Below, piece after piece: positions 1 through 10,770 of a stretch of DNA of 64,000 nt. The position numbers were made by a program, and so were the translations under genes. The stretch is taken from positions 32,013,245 through 32,077,244 of the forward strand of contig CM046003.1 of NCBI GenBank assembly GCA_025175895.1, read 5' to 3'. Position 1 is the stretch's first letter. Each line of letters opens with the position of its first letter. The notes beneath the pieces were generated by a model that was not told the DNA's origin, ran no database searches, and saw only the letters and a list, made by a program, of their open reading frames with translations. The stretch is from Wurfbainia villosa (taxonomy: Eukaryota; Streptophyta; Magnoliopsida; Zingiberales; Zingiberaceae).

Positions 1-457
1 GATAATTTTTTATGATAAATATGTGATTTAAAGAGTTATATAAAATAAATAAATCGGCATAAGTTAAATCTCCACGTATAAAATTTTTAATTTAAATTAA
101 AATAAATCGACTGAATTAATGAATTGGAAAATAATATACTTAAATCGTCTATTAAAGAAATGAGAGACTTAAAATTAAATAATTTCATTTTGGTTGTAAA
201 CGGTTCGAACTAAAATCAAATCGTAAGGAACCGAAACCGTTGCTTAACGGTTCAGTTCCGATTCTGGTGGATGATGAACCGGAATCGATGGTTCCGTAAT
301 CAAAACTGAACCGTAAGGAATCAGAATCAGCTGTTTCAAAATCAGAATTGAAACCGTTGATGAGTGATTCGGTTCCGATTCCATTGGATGATATACCGAA
401 ACTGACGGTTCCAAAACTGAAATTGACGATTTTGAAACTGTGGTCACCCCTACATCC
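1..457. other. AT-rich sequence left of the T1 gag, no gene
   Basis: No coding frame with recognisable domains is visible. The first ~190 bases are very AT-rich. The rest holds a degenerate GGTTC/GAACC-rich repeat. T1 pol, which should follow gag here on the minus strand, is absent, so T1 is interrupted or deleted at about 457. Confidence 0.5.
250..418. repeat. Degenerate minisatellite, two ~49-bp units
   Basis: A block of about 49 bases (250-297) reappears imperfectly at 370-418, roughly 120 bases away. Both units begin with a GGTTC(A/C) motif, contain TTGGATGAT or GTGGATGAT, and end in a GGTTCC motif. The intervening DNA is built of the same GAACC/GGTTC words. No function is apparent. Confidence 0.45.
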
Positions 458-1947
458 CTACTTTGCACTGCTAGAGATAACAACTAGATCTAGAACTGGT
501 GCTACAGGGTCCAAGGTAACACTGCCACTCCGCAATGTAATCGCACTGAGGTTTCCCTTAGGTTTTGGAATGGTCTGAGATGGCAGCTGACTAGATCCCT
601 GTGACTGTAGCTGATTAACGTTAAATGCAAGCCGGTCGATTTGGTTCTACGCTTCAATACAGATTCGTGCCTTCGCCGATATCACGGCTGTTGCACCAAA
701 AACTACTGCATAAGATCCTCCAACTTTGAATTTGAACTCGAACTGGGAGACTCAACTTTGACCGGCTGGACAGGAGGTATGATCTGTACTAGGTTACTCT
801 GAAATTCTGGCCCTGACTGCTGATAAAATGCATTCCCATACCTCATATTCGAGTGATCTCTCCATCCTGGATTATAAGTAGTAGACGTTGGATTATACCT
901 GGGATGCTGTTGCTGATACTGAGGCCTGGAAGGAAACTGATTTGTTGCCACCACTGCTTCATCCTGTTGGAGTGAAGGACATGAATTAGGTAGATGCTCT
1001 GTACTCGAACAAAAACTACAAATCCTCATAGAATGCATAGGCACTACAGAATATTGGCTTGCTTGATTCAGAGCCAACTGCCTGACTAATGATATAAGCT
1101 CCTGTAAAGAATTTTTCATCTCCACCTGATCAGTAGAAGGCAGGTGAGCCTCACTCACCCCTCTAGTAACAATCGCTCTACTCCCAAACTGCTGTGAGTT
1201 CTTTGCCATATTTGCAATAAGCTCTCGGGCCTCACTCGGAGTCTTGTTCACCAGTGCTCCTCCACTAGCTGCATCTATCATACTCCTATCCATGGGAAGC
1301 AGTCCCTCATAGAAGTACTAAACAAGCAGCTGATCACTGATCTGATGCTGGGGGCAACTGGAACATAGTTTCTAGAATCTCTCCTAGTACTCATACAATG
1401 TCTCTCCAGTGGTTTGTTGAATACTGTAGATGCTTTTCCTGATGGTAGTAGTTCTGGATGTTGGGAAGAATTTCTCCAAGATTGCTTTCTTTAACTCAAG
1501 CCAACTAGTAATGCATCTAGGTGGAAGATAATACAACCAATCCTTAGCTGCTTCTGCTAGTGAAAATGGGAAAGCTTGCAATTTGATATCCTCCTCTGAA
1601 ATGCCATGTGGCTTCATAGTAGAGCATACCATATGGAACTCGTGCAAATGCCTGTTGGGATCTTCACCAGATAATCCATGGAACTTAGGAAACAAATGAA
1701 CTGTACCTGATCTGAGCTCAAAATCCTCCTCTAAAGCTGGGTAGCTGATGTAAGAGTACTGGTAGGTCACATTAGGGGTTGCAAGCTCCTTCAGAGTTCT
1801 GCCGTTATCTGCCATGACTATCTGCGACTCTGATGGTCTATAGTCAGAAATATCAGCTGACTTTCCCTGTGCTCTCTACAATGCGTGAAAAGTCCTATCA
1901 ATCTCAGGATTCAGCTCAAGAAGCTTATCGCCTGAAGACCTGGTCAT
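458..1947 (-). pseudogene. T1 Gypsy gag pseudogene
   Basis: Gag of a Ty3/Gypsy element of the Athila/Tat type, the structural protein that would package element RNA. The start at 1947 gives MTRSSGDKLLELNPEIDRT, a typical N-terminus for this group. The Retrotrans_gag domain follows (about 1815-1384, with motifs FHGLSGEDPNRHLHEF and AKDWLYYLPP), then a Cys-rich remnant (CSFCSSTEHLPNSCPS, about 1030-970) and the usual gag-pol transition (LPSQTIPKPKGNLSAITLRSG, minus strand near 600-530). One frame runs from 1947 to about 703, broken by TAG codons near 1873, 1380, 1365 and 1320. A frameshift after about 703 moves the C-terminus to another frame, ending at a TAG at 458-460. No protease or reverse transcriptase follows. 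Family assignment is strong; the gene is clearly dead. Confidence 0.85.
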
Positions 1948-2063
1948 TATCAAAACAACACAATAAGTAACAATTAGAAATGATAAGAAAGACACTAATA
2001 ACAAAAGAAAAGATAAACAAACAAACAAACTACAGTTTAAAGGCAAACAAACACTATTATTAA

Positions 2064-2081
2064 TCCTCGACAACGGTGCCA
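2064..2081 (-). promoter_or_regulatory. T1 primer-binding site (tRNA-Asp type)
   Basis: On the minus strand this reads TGGCACCGTTGTCGAGGA. It matches the tRNA-Asp PBS used by Athila/Tat Gypsy elements except for three C-to-T or G-to-A changes. It lies about 115 bases upstream of the gag start and next to the LTR end, which fixes element orientation. Confidence 0.8.
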
Positions 2082-2086
2082 AAATT

Positions 2087-3383
2087 TGATGTACAATGTA
2101 ATTGTCGCGGTACCATTCCCAAATTATTTATCGAACCCCCTAACTACACTAATGCAGTATAGGGTAACTCGGGTCATCTCCCAATGAACCTAATGGCTGG
2201 ATATTTTTTTCTAAACAATAACAAACACTGGGGGTTTTTAACATCTAACAACACAAATAATTGAAAGCTAACACTAATTCATAATCTACAAATTAAACTA
2301 CAGCTAAGCTACTAATTAAATGCAGGATTAACAACCAAATTAAACACTAAAAATCAAGCATCAAAGTAAACATGATAAACATCCAATTAAATGGACAAAC
2401 TTTAAACATTACCACCGATAACTCCACAACGGTGATAACAACTCGAATGACCTCCTCTAGTGAATGGGTTGACTGGATCCTTGCTGAAAAATCCTCCAGC
2501 AAGTGCTGAACTGAAACGATGAACTAGCCTTTTGCTCCGACGGATGGATGGCGGAGCTGCCCAATTGGCACAGCCATTGGATGGTTCTGGCAAAATGGAG
2601 CAGCCTAATCAGCGTTGCAGGAAGGAGTGGAACTAAAGTACTAGCTGAAGACTCTTCACCGACGATGGAAGCTAGGTTCTGCTGTCGGATTTGGTGCCTG
2701 AAATCATTGCCGATGAGATGGAAATGGATGCTGCCCAATCGGCACAGTAGCAAGTAACCACAGCCTTCCGAATCACTTCCAGCTGAGGCATCTCAGCTCC
2801 GGTAGTAAGCGTTGGAAGCTTCGTTGGTGAAAAGTGTCAGAATCTCCCTCACTGCTCACTGCCGATGAGCTATTTGAATCCCAGCATCTCGTCTGTCGGT
2901 AGTTGGAAGGATGATCACAGTTGACTGGGTGGAGAGAAGGATCATCGGAGATGGCTGAATGGAGTTGTCGCTGCCATGTGGAGGAAACCGGTTGTCGCTG
3001 CTCGTGCGAGGAGGAAGATGCATTGCGCTGTCGCTTCTGTTCTGTGCTACTCTTCGCGTGAGAAATTGTTGGGTTTTTCTTAAGCTGCATTTCCTTAGCC
3101 GTCCGATCACATACCCCTCCATCTCAGGCACCCATTTAGAGCTAGGGTTTAATTAACCCAATTCATCTTCTCCCTAAGTAGGTTGATTAATCAAATCCAA
3201 TGGCTGCGATCGATTTGGATCCGGATCAACAGTTGCGATTGCTCTAATTAGGCCCTCTTTTCATGTTTCTTACAAAATCACATGCAATTCATGAAAAATA
3301 CTGAAATTATAGAAATTAACACAATTAATCACAAATAGACTCAATATGTAAAAATATATTGAATAATAATAATTATCCCATCA
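2087..3383 (-). mobile_element. T1 5' LTR (Gypsy)
   Basis: Proposed LTR of 1297 bp. On the minus strand it starts TGATGGGATAATTATT (right end, 3383) and stops CATTGTACATCA (left end, 2087), five bases before the PBS. The termini TGATG/CATCA are inverted. Short ORFs on both strands have no family resemblance and are probably chance. The partner LTR is not in the window, so the right boundary rests on the terminal motif alone. Confidence 0.6.
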
Positions 3384-3650
3384 AAGTGCCTAAAATATCT
3401 AATTTATAAATCAAAACAGCACAATAAGAATGAAGCTATCACTCACTCACACTGAAAATATCTGTACTTTTATGAATGTGAGTTGGCACTGTGAGCTCTA
3501 GCAGGAGCACCAGGAGGTGACCAAATCAGTTTTAAGTCATGCTAATCTTACGAAGTCGAGTAAGGGCTCCCAGGGAATAATGCTCAAGTGATGCAAGCAT
3601 GAGAAGAATATGAAAGGTCCTGGCAAGAAGAAACCATTCGTCAAGAAAAA

Positions 3651-4184
3651 TGAAAAGGGATAGAAAAGCAAAAAGAAGGAGCTCGTAAAGAGCAAAGTTC
3701 GATGCTACGTATGTGGTAAGCTTGGGCATTTCGTACGCAAGTGTAGCAAGCGAAAGGTATATCCTTCTTCTTTACATGGTTTGAGTTATATGTCATTTAG
3801 TGTGATGTTCACAAACTCTTCTCCTTTATGGATTGTAGACTTAGGAGCAACAGACCATTAGCTCGTGATATGAGTGCATACTTAGAATTTTTCCGTTTAA
3901 GTCCACATGCATGAAGGCTATATGTGGGGAATGGAACGTTTGTGGAGGTGAAAGGGATTGACACTTAAAAGTTGTTGCTGCAAAGTAATCAAGTTTTGTA
4001 TCTTCATGATGTGTTGTATGCTCCAAAAATTCGACAAAATCTCATTTCTGTTCATTGTCTAGACCAGTTAAGATACAATGCTTCTATTGAAAACTCTAAA
4101 GTTTCCATCTCATATGACAATACTTTACTATGTCCTGGTATAGTCCATGAGAAGCATTATGCACTAAATTTAATTTTAATTTAA
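3651..4184 (+). pseudogene. T2 gag C-terminus and protease remnant
   Basis: A Lys-rich stretch leads to a CCHC zinc knuckle, CYVCGKLGHFVRKC (about 3700-3741), the nucleic-acid-binding end of Copia gag. The aspartic protease motif follows as WIVDLGATDH (about 3830-3860); the usual D-S-G-A active site has Leu in place of Ser. A stop follows at once and the frame shifts. The remainder, TFVEVKG then LYLHDVLYAPKIRQNLISV (about 3940-4060), is the normal protease-to-pre-integrase segment of Copia pol. The gene is inactive. Confidence 0.75.
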
Positions 4185-4244
4185 TGAGTTTTATCCTACT
4201 TCTCTTATTTCCTTTGCATCTGATAGTGTAGTGGATGATGTGAA

Positions 4245-4960
4245 TATATGACATAGTAGACTTGGCTACATAGGGCAAGAGAGAATGGGTCGGTTAGCAA
4301 CAAGTGGTATGTTAGGTCAGCTAACCAAGATTGAGTTACCCTTGTGTGAGTTTTGCATAGCAGGCAAATCTACTAGAAAACCATTTGGGAAAGTAATGAG
4401 AGTTGGAACTCCATTGCAGTTGGTTCATTTGAACATTTGCAGACCCATGAATGTGAGAGTCCGAAACAGAGTATTTTATACGTTCATAGATGGTTACATG
4501 CATTTCGATTATGTCTACCTGATCTCACACAAGTCCGAGGCACTGGAGTGCTTCAGGAGGTTTATTAGCGAGGTTGAAAACTCTCAGAATCGATTAGAGG
4601 CATGAGTATCTATCTGAGCAATTTAAAGAGCTCTATTTTGAAAAAGACATTATGAGACAGCTGACTATTCTTGCTACTCATCAGCAGAACAGAGTAGTCG
4701 AGAGAAGGAATAGGATACTATTAGAGATGGTAAGATCTATGATGACACATGCCAATTTACCTATCTCCCATTGGGGGGGATACATTATTAACTGCTGTCT
4801 ATGTCCTTAATCGTGTTTCAATGAAGTCCGTAGTCAGTACTTCATATGAGCTTTGGACAAGGAGACAACCTTTCCTTAGTCATTTGAGGTCATGGGGATG
4901 TGTTGTGTATGTTAATAATTCCTTGCACAAATACGACAAGTTAAGCCCATAAGAAAAAAA
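4245..4960 (+). pseudogene. T2 integrase remnant
   Basis: Integrase would insert element DNA into the host. Visible are the H...H and C...C zinc-binding pre-integrase region (SRLGYIGQERMGRL, then CEFCIAGKSTRKPFGK), the start of the catalytic core, where HLDI is changed to HLNI so the first catalytic Asp appears lost, and the third catalytic segment HQQNRVVERRN (about 4680-4710) with its Glu. The frame changes at least at about 4605 and 4770, and stops follow. Order and spacing match plant Copia integrase. Confidence 0.75.
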
Positions 4961-5007
4961 ATGTATCTTTATTAGATGCTTTGAACACTCCAAGGGATCC
5001 TAAGAGA

Positions 5008-5829
5008 ACATACGGACGACACAGACACTGAGATTGAGTCTCGTGATGACATATTTCTCGAGAATGATTTTCCTAAGAGAGGAGAAATCAATCGATACTT
5101 CACTTTCTATGAGATGGATGAGCCTAGTGGCTCAGTGGATCCCAACAGTGGGATTCAAGACCCTGAAATGGATGTTGGTTTTAGTGGGAGTGATCCATCG
5201 GAAGGTGTGGAGATTCTCTCTTCTTGTAGGAGTAGTCGAGGAAATGTACTTCGTCATCATTTCTTGATTGAGAATGAGGTACTCATTGTGACTTCAGAAG
5301 ACGAGGATGGTCCGAGGACTATAAGAGAGGCTCTAGAGGGTTCAACAAAGGACCAATGGTTTAAGGCCATGCAGAAAGAAATGGAATCAATGAAAGTCAA
5401 TGAGGTCTAGGACCTAGTTGTCTTACCAGAAAAAAAGCTATTGGGAACAAGTGGGTTCTCAAAATCAAGAGGAAGGCTGATGGATCGATCGAGAGGTATA
5501 AGGCTCGTCTAGTAGCCAAGGGTTACATACGCACAAAGGGCATTGACTATGAGGAGTCCTTCTCTCCAGTAGTCAAGTTTACTTCGATCTGTTTACTTTT
5601 ACCTATTGTCACGAGTTTAGATTTAGAGTTACATTAGATGGACATAAAGACCACTTTCCTTAATGGAAGTCTAGATAAGGAGATCTACATGGAACAACCT
5701 TCAAGATTTGTTCTAGTAGGTCAGGAAGATAAGGTATGTCGACTTCGAAATTCGATATATGGTCTAAAGCAATCATCCAGGTGGTGGTACCTAAGATTTC
5801 ATGATGAGGTGATATCCTATGGTTTTACA
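5008..5829 (+). pseudogene. T2 reverse transcriptase remnant, cut by T3
   Basis: N-terminal half of a Copia reverse transcriptase. It begins with the acidic hinge, then REALEGSTKDQWFKAMQKEM (about 5320-5380), KWVLKIKRKADGSIERYKAR, and MDIKTTFLNGSLDKEIYMEQP (from 5638), ending in IYGLKQSSRWWYLRFHDE. A TAG near 5408 and one at 5635-5637 break the frame. The YxDD catalytic motif is not present because T3 begins at 5830 and a deletion removed the region beyond. The last T2 codons before T3 are Y-G-F-T. Confidence 0.8.
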
Positions 5830-7022
5830 TGTTGGGACTGATATGTTGCCCTAGAGGGGGGTGAATAGCGTCTCGAACTCATTCTTCGATCGTATTTGTC
5901 ATGCTTGTCTACAATAATTACTGCACAACGGAAACAAATATAAATAGAAATAACAACTCACAAGCACAAAGCTGGAATTTTATGTTGTTCGAAATCCCCG
6001 ATTCCTACTCCATGATCTAGCTCTACGACAGTCCCACTATCTTTCTCCTTCTCAGAAACTTCTGGAGGTGGAGAAACCTCTTACAAACCTGGATCTTACA
6101 ATACAAGAACGAACAACCAAATACTAGTGTAAAGAAAACAAATTAAAATACAGTAATTAAACCACACTTTACACAAAAATGCTTTACTTAATCACTTATT
6201 TGGTTGCTTTGAAATCTTTTTGAAGATCTTAAATGCAACAATACTTCCCTTCAAAATCCCTAAAGAACCAACACTTGAAAAAGTCTTCAAGTCTTCCTTT
6301 TATAAGCTCTACGTTGGGTTTATTTCCACCAACTAGTTGATTGGCCTTACCCCCAGTCAACTGGTCACTTATATGTTGTCTCACAACGACTTAATCCACG
6401 TCGAATTTCAATTGATTAGTCAACTGCCATAAGATATCAGTGACTGGCAAGCTATCAGTCGACTGCCTAGTCGATTTAGAAACATTCTATGCTTTGCCCG
6501 CTTAAAGCCAGTCGATTGCTTTTCACAATAGTCGACTACTTCATCGGAGCACTATTTCTCTACTTCCCGAGCACCATAGTCGCTCGAGCACCTTAGTCAA
6601 CCTGAATGCTCACGGCTAGTCAACTGATCCAAACCACCAGTTGACTGCTCGAGCACCCATTGGAGTTTCTCGAATGTCACAACTTCACTCGCCCGAGCAC
6701 TCGACTAGTCGACCGGTCAAGACCACCAGTCGATTGGTACACCTCAAAATTAAGGTTTAACCCATCAAGTATGATCCTCTCATACTTGTCACTTACCCAT
6801 AGCCTAGACTTAAACCTTCAAGCTTCTTCCATCAGCCTCACACCTTTAGGATGCACCGAGCCCCCGACTCCTCATCCTTTGTGCTAACTTTCAAGTACTT
6901 CCTTTGACTTTGTCATGCTACTGGGTCTTCCTTTGCCAAGAGGTCATGCCTTCAAGACTTCCATTGCTAAGTTTTCACACTTGGACATTCATTTACCAAG
7001 AGGTCATGCCTCCGGGGCTTCA
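5830..7022 (-). mobile_element. T3 3' LTR, first part (interrupted by T4)
   Basis: Left part of the 3' LTR of minus-strand element T3; the rest is at 20728-21002. It starts on the plus strand with TGTTGGGACTGATATG and the C-rich end box (CTAGAGGGGGGTGAATAGC on this strand). A copy with the same order is the 5' LTR at 24307-25500. It contains several CAGTCGACTG-type palindromes (6330-6740), a TATA box and the start of a CCAAG/CTTGG hairpin array. The flank TTACA (5825-5829) cannot be checked on the other side because that end of T3 is deleted. Confidence 0.85.
6296..6305 (-). promoter_or_regulatory. TATA box, T3 3' LTR
   Basis: Minus strand TTATAAAAGG inside the LTR, upstream of the C-rich end box in transcription sense. 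The same box occurs in the partner LTR at 24788-24797. Confidence 0.5.
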
Positions 7023-8574
7023 TGTTAGTATTAGCCCTAAGTGTCAATTAAGAGATTATTGGTAAGGAAACTTTTGTATCATATTTCATAATAAAGGAAA
7101 AGTTTATGGTTATTATATTTACTTCATTGATGTGCCATTTAAAAAAATATAATAATATCCTAGGGTAGTTGGTTCGAATCTACGACATATCAAGATGGTG
7201 ACTTGATAGTGGGATACTGTAGATATATAGAATACTACTCATAACTGTTCCTAGTCAAGTATTAATATACAAGGATAATATTAATATGTTGAGACTAGCA
7301 TGTAGGTCAACTGATGACTTAATCTCAAAAGTCATGGATATAGGATATTAAGTTGACACATGAGTATATATTAGAGAATATATACTGAATTGACCCGCCA
7401 TGAGAATGTTTCATGGATCGTCATATGAGTGTCATAGACATTCTCATAGTGACTATTGGTATGAATAATCCTTAGACCTGAAATCACTACGGTTCCCTAC
7501 ATAAGAAGTTGTATATTTTGGTATTGTCAAACGTCACCTGTAACAGGGTGGACTATAAAGTCGATCAATGGATATGCAATGAATTATGAGGAGGGATGTG
7601 ACTGATGTAGATGGGATCTATCCCTTTCATATGACGAAAGTGATATCTGTGGGCCCCTTGATAAAGTAGGACAACTAAAATGCATGACCATGCTCAAATA
7701 AGTCAATATGAGATATTGAGCTCATTTGATTGGTGTAGTCTACTTGGGGATCAAGAAACATAAAGATTGATAAAAGAATGACACGAGCTATGCCTCATTG
7801 ATCAATCTAGATATTAAAGATAGAAGGATTGAGTCATATAAGATAATAGTCACAGAAAGGTGATATCAGATCTCGACATTCTCGTCACTTGGGTAGTAAT
7901 GATGCATTGCTAGATGTCACTCATTGCTTATGTTTCTAAAAGGGGTTTTAGAGATATTGCCAACATTATGAGAACCTATTGGGTCACACACTAAGAACAT
8001 GTTATTTTGGATATGGGGTTCATTTTAATTTGACTAAATGGATCATTAGGCTATTGAATTGGATTCATTGAGTTAGACTCATTGATTGGGCCAAAACTTG
8101 AGTTAGACTCAAGTTGGATTAATTTGAGTTAGACTCAAATCAAATCAATTAAAGAAGATGAGGGGTTATGGATTCATCATGAATTAATCATGCATGGAAG
8201 AGGGAAAACCAAAGGTTGGAAGAAACCTCTTATCATGCATGATTAATGTGGATTAATCATGCATTGAATAGGGAATACAAAAGGATGCAAAAACCTTTCA
8301 TATTCATAGGATGAATATAAAAAGGAGCCTTTGAATCATGATGCTTAGTAGAGATTGCTTTTGTTCTTCTTCTTCATCTTCTTGGCCGAAAATCCTTCTT
8401 GGCTTATACCCCTTGTGTGGTGTTGCTAGCACAACTTTGATTCTCCAAAGTGTGTGTTCGTGTGGATACCATAGAGGTGCGATCATCCTAATCACGTTGA
8501 GATCCTTCGAAGAAAAGTTACTGTCGGGATTGCGAAGGGCTACACATCAAGGGTAATCTCTCAAGATCCCTACA
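7023..8574 (+). repeat. T4 5' LTR
   Basis: LTR of 1552 bp from TGTTAGTATTAGCCC to ATCCCTACA, followed by G and the PBS. It is very similar to the 3' LTR at 19053 but lacks about 110-120 bp that the 3' LTR has just before its end. The short ORF at 8338-8556 recurs in the other LTR, but I regard it as LTR sequence, not a gene. Confidence 0.88.
8316..8323 (+). promoter_or_regulatory. TATA box, T4 5' LTR
   Basis: TATAAAAA in the context GAATATAAAAAGGAG, about 255 bases before the LTR end. It is the likely core promoter of T4 and is conserved at 20371-20378 in the 3' LTR. Confidence 0.6.
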
Positions 8575-8575
8575 G

Positions 8576-8590
8576 TGGTATCAGAGCCAC
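8576..8590 (+). promoter_or_regulatory. T4 primer-binding site (initiator tRNA-Met)
   Basis: TGGTATCAGAGCCAC one base after the LTR end. It is the standard Copia PBS complementary to the 3' end of plant initiator tRNA-Met. Confidence 0.9.
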
Positions 8591-9907
8591 TTGTGTAAAC
8601 ATAAAACATCATTGTATTGCTCTTTTATATGAGATATAAATATTCATGAATTGTTTATTATGAGTGCACGATTATATGGACGGTTTTGTGCAACAAAACT
8701 AGTCAGGTAACACTTGTATGTCAACAGTGGCTACAAGGGTCTCGGGTTCATTCGGATCGCCATAGAGTAGCAACTTATAAATCGTGTTTTGCATCATAAT
8801 AAACGTTACATGTCATATATCTTTGTGAATGATGCATGGTTATGGCCCCTTACCCCTCCCCCCCCCCCCCCAATGAGATTGGATGTATGTGTGTGTGTGC
8901 ATGTTGTAATTCATAATACGACCTACGTGGTGTGCCTTCCACTTATATATATTTCCGATTGTACTATTAATTTATCCTTGAATGTAACTCGAGGTTTCTC
9001 CATTGTAATGTACATGTAAATTAGTATTTGTCTACTAGATGATGATGAGAAATGAAGATGTAGACAACAACACATGACAACCAAAGGACACACTTGGAGA
9101 ATATGCTATCCCTAGGTTGACCCATCGATCTTCTCATTGGCTTGAGAAGATCGTTGATTACGGGCCATAACCATGTCATGTTTTTTTTTTTTTAATTTTC
9201 TGCATATATTTTATATATGTCATGATAATGACTGTATGTGATGCATGTGTACTTAATTATCAAAATTAGGTCATTTTTCATATGTCTACCAAAGTTTAGT
9301 ACTCATGACTACCTCGATCAATCGTAGTCAGGTTTGCCAAAGCAAAGTGACTTGATTTATCTTGGTATAGTGCAATTGGACAATTATAATGTCCGACTAT
9401 TGAACTTTGGGTGTGACCTAACTAAGTTCTCTCAATTAGATTGAAACACTTAGAGGCATAATTTTTTATCATAATTAGGTCAATAATATATGTTTACCAA
9501 AGTTTAGTACTCACGACTACCTCGATCAATTGAAGTCATGTTTGCCAAAGCAAAGTGACTCGATTTATCTTGGTAGAGTGCGACTGAAGAAATGTGATGT
9601 ATGACTATTGAACTTTGGGTGTGACCTAACTGAGTTGTCTCAATTTGATTGAAAAACTTAGAGGAATATCTCATACGATGGGTAAACGAATAAATAGTGT
9701 TGTTCCAAGCAAAAGTTACATGATGTAATTGGTACATAGTGCCTACCTAAGTTATACCAGTCTTGGGCGATTTGCCAAAGCTAACTCAAGATGAAGCATA
9801 ATATGGAGCTAGCTCCACTTGTGAAGTGGAAAACTCATTTAATTAAAAGACCTAATTAAATGATTAATATATGATGCTTATTCTACATTTCCTTTTGTAG
9901 AATCACC
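8591..9907 (+). other. T4 untranslated leader
   Basis: A 1.3-kb leader between PBS and gag with no coding potential. It holds a run of about 14 C near 8858-8871, a short GT run near 8885-8900, a T run at 9181-9192 and a ~208-bp tandem duplication (9260-9680). Long leaders are usual in this group. Confidence 0.6.
9260..9680 (+). repeat. Tandem duplication, ~208-bp units, T4 leader
   Basis: Two units share blocks such as TACCAAAGTTTAGTACTCA, TTGCCAAAGCAAAGTGACT and TTGAACTTTGGGTGTGACCT. The first block starts near 9287 and again near 9495, so the period is about 208. The units differ by scattered substitutions, so the duplication is not recent. Confidence 0.75.
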
Positions 9908-10770
9908 ATGATAACAAATACATCAAATACTCTCTCTCTCTGATCTGTCTTGAAAAGGACAAGCTCAATGGACCTAATTTCCTAGACTGGTACAGAAACT
10001 TGAGAATTGTTCTGAAGCGAGAACGAAAATTATATGTCCTAGAGCAACCCATTCTTGAATCACCTATCATTAATGCCACTCGTGCTAATAAGGATGCTTA
10101 TAAAAAGCTTCAAGATGATACATTAGATGTGTCATGCCTTATGCTTGCTACTATAAACTCTAAGCTTCAGAAGCAACATGAGAACATGGATGCTTTTGAT
10201 ATGGTTGCATATATTAATCAACTGTATCAAGGGCAGGCAAGACATGTGAGATTTGAGGTGTCAAATGCATTATTTGTATATAAAATGCAAGAAGGAACAC
10301 CTGTAGGAACTCATGTACTCAAAATGATTGGGTACGTTGAGAACCTTGAAAGATTAGGATTTCCATTGGGTCAAGAGTTGGCCACTGACCTTGTTATGCA
10401 GTCATTTCCTGAAGGCTACAGTCAATTTGTTATGAACTATAACATGAATGAAATTGACAAGCCTTTGCCTGAGTTGTTAAGCATGTTGAGAACTGCTGAA
10501 AGCAATCTTAAGAAGATTCAACCTGGTAATGTACTCATGGTTAAAAAGGGCAAAGGCAACAAGTAGCCCAAAGGAAAGGGTAAGACCCAAGATAAGGGCA
10601 AGGCCAATGCATTAAATCCAAAAGGTGGGGTGTCTAAGGAAGGAACCTGCTTCTATTGTGATGAGAACGAACATTGGAAGAGGAACTGCAAAAAGTACTT
10701 AGAGGAAGTTTAGAAAAAGAGAAGTGCGACTTCTGCCTCAGGTATATATGTTATAGAAGTTAATTTATCT
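9908..10770 (+). pseudogene. T4 gag pseudogene
   Basis: Copia gag, the RNA-packaging protein. The start at 9908 gives MITNTSNTLSL, a typical N-terminus of this group, then a TGA at about 9941 and a frameshift into the frame carrying LNGPNFLDWYRNLRIVLKR (from about 9965). The UBN2-type gag domain runs to about 10540. In the same frame a TAG at 10564 and another at 10711 interrupt; between them lies the CCHC zinc knuckle CFYCDENEHWKRNC (about 10650-10692). Reading continues straight into protease, as expected for a single gag-pol frame. Stops versus an intact relative look like CAG to TAG and CGA to TGA. Confidence 0.85.

Larger units (their letters stand above)
3384..5829 (+). mobile_element. 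T2 Copia element, 5' segment
   Basis: Left-hand piece of an old plus-strand Copia element. It begins where T1 ends, so its 5' LTR and most of gag lie left of the window or are deleted. It holds the gag zinc knuckle, protease, integrase and part of reverse transcriptase. It is cut at 5829 by T3 inside the reverse transcriptase frame. Bases 3384-3650 carry no recognisable domain and may be gag remnant. Other T2 segments are at 25501-26288, 28490-28902, 32363-32692 and 41026-41166. Confidence 0.75.

Noticed and set aside
2402..3156. Several overlapping frames on both strands with Ser/Cys-rich peptides
   Set aside because: They lie within the T1 LTR, overlap in opposite strands and have no family features.
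8338..8556. Small frame conserved in both T4 LTRs (also 20366-20611)
   Set aside because: Conservation follows from LTR identity; it includes the region just after the TATA box and has no known domain.
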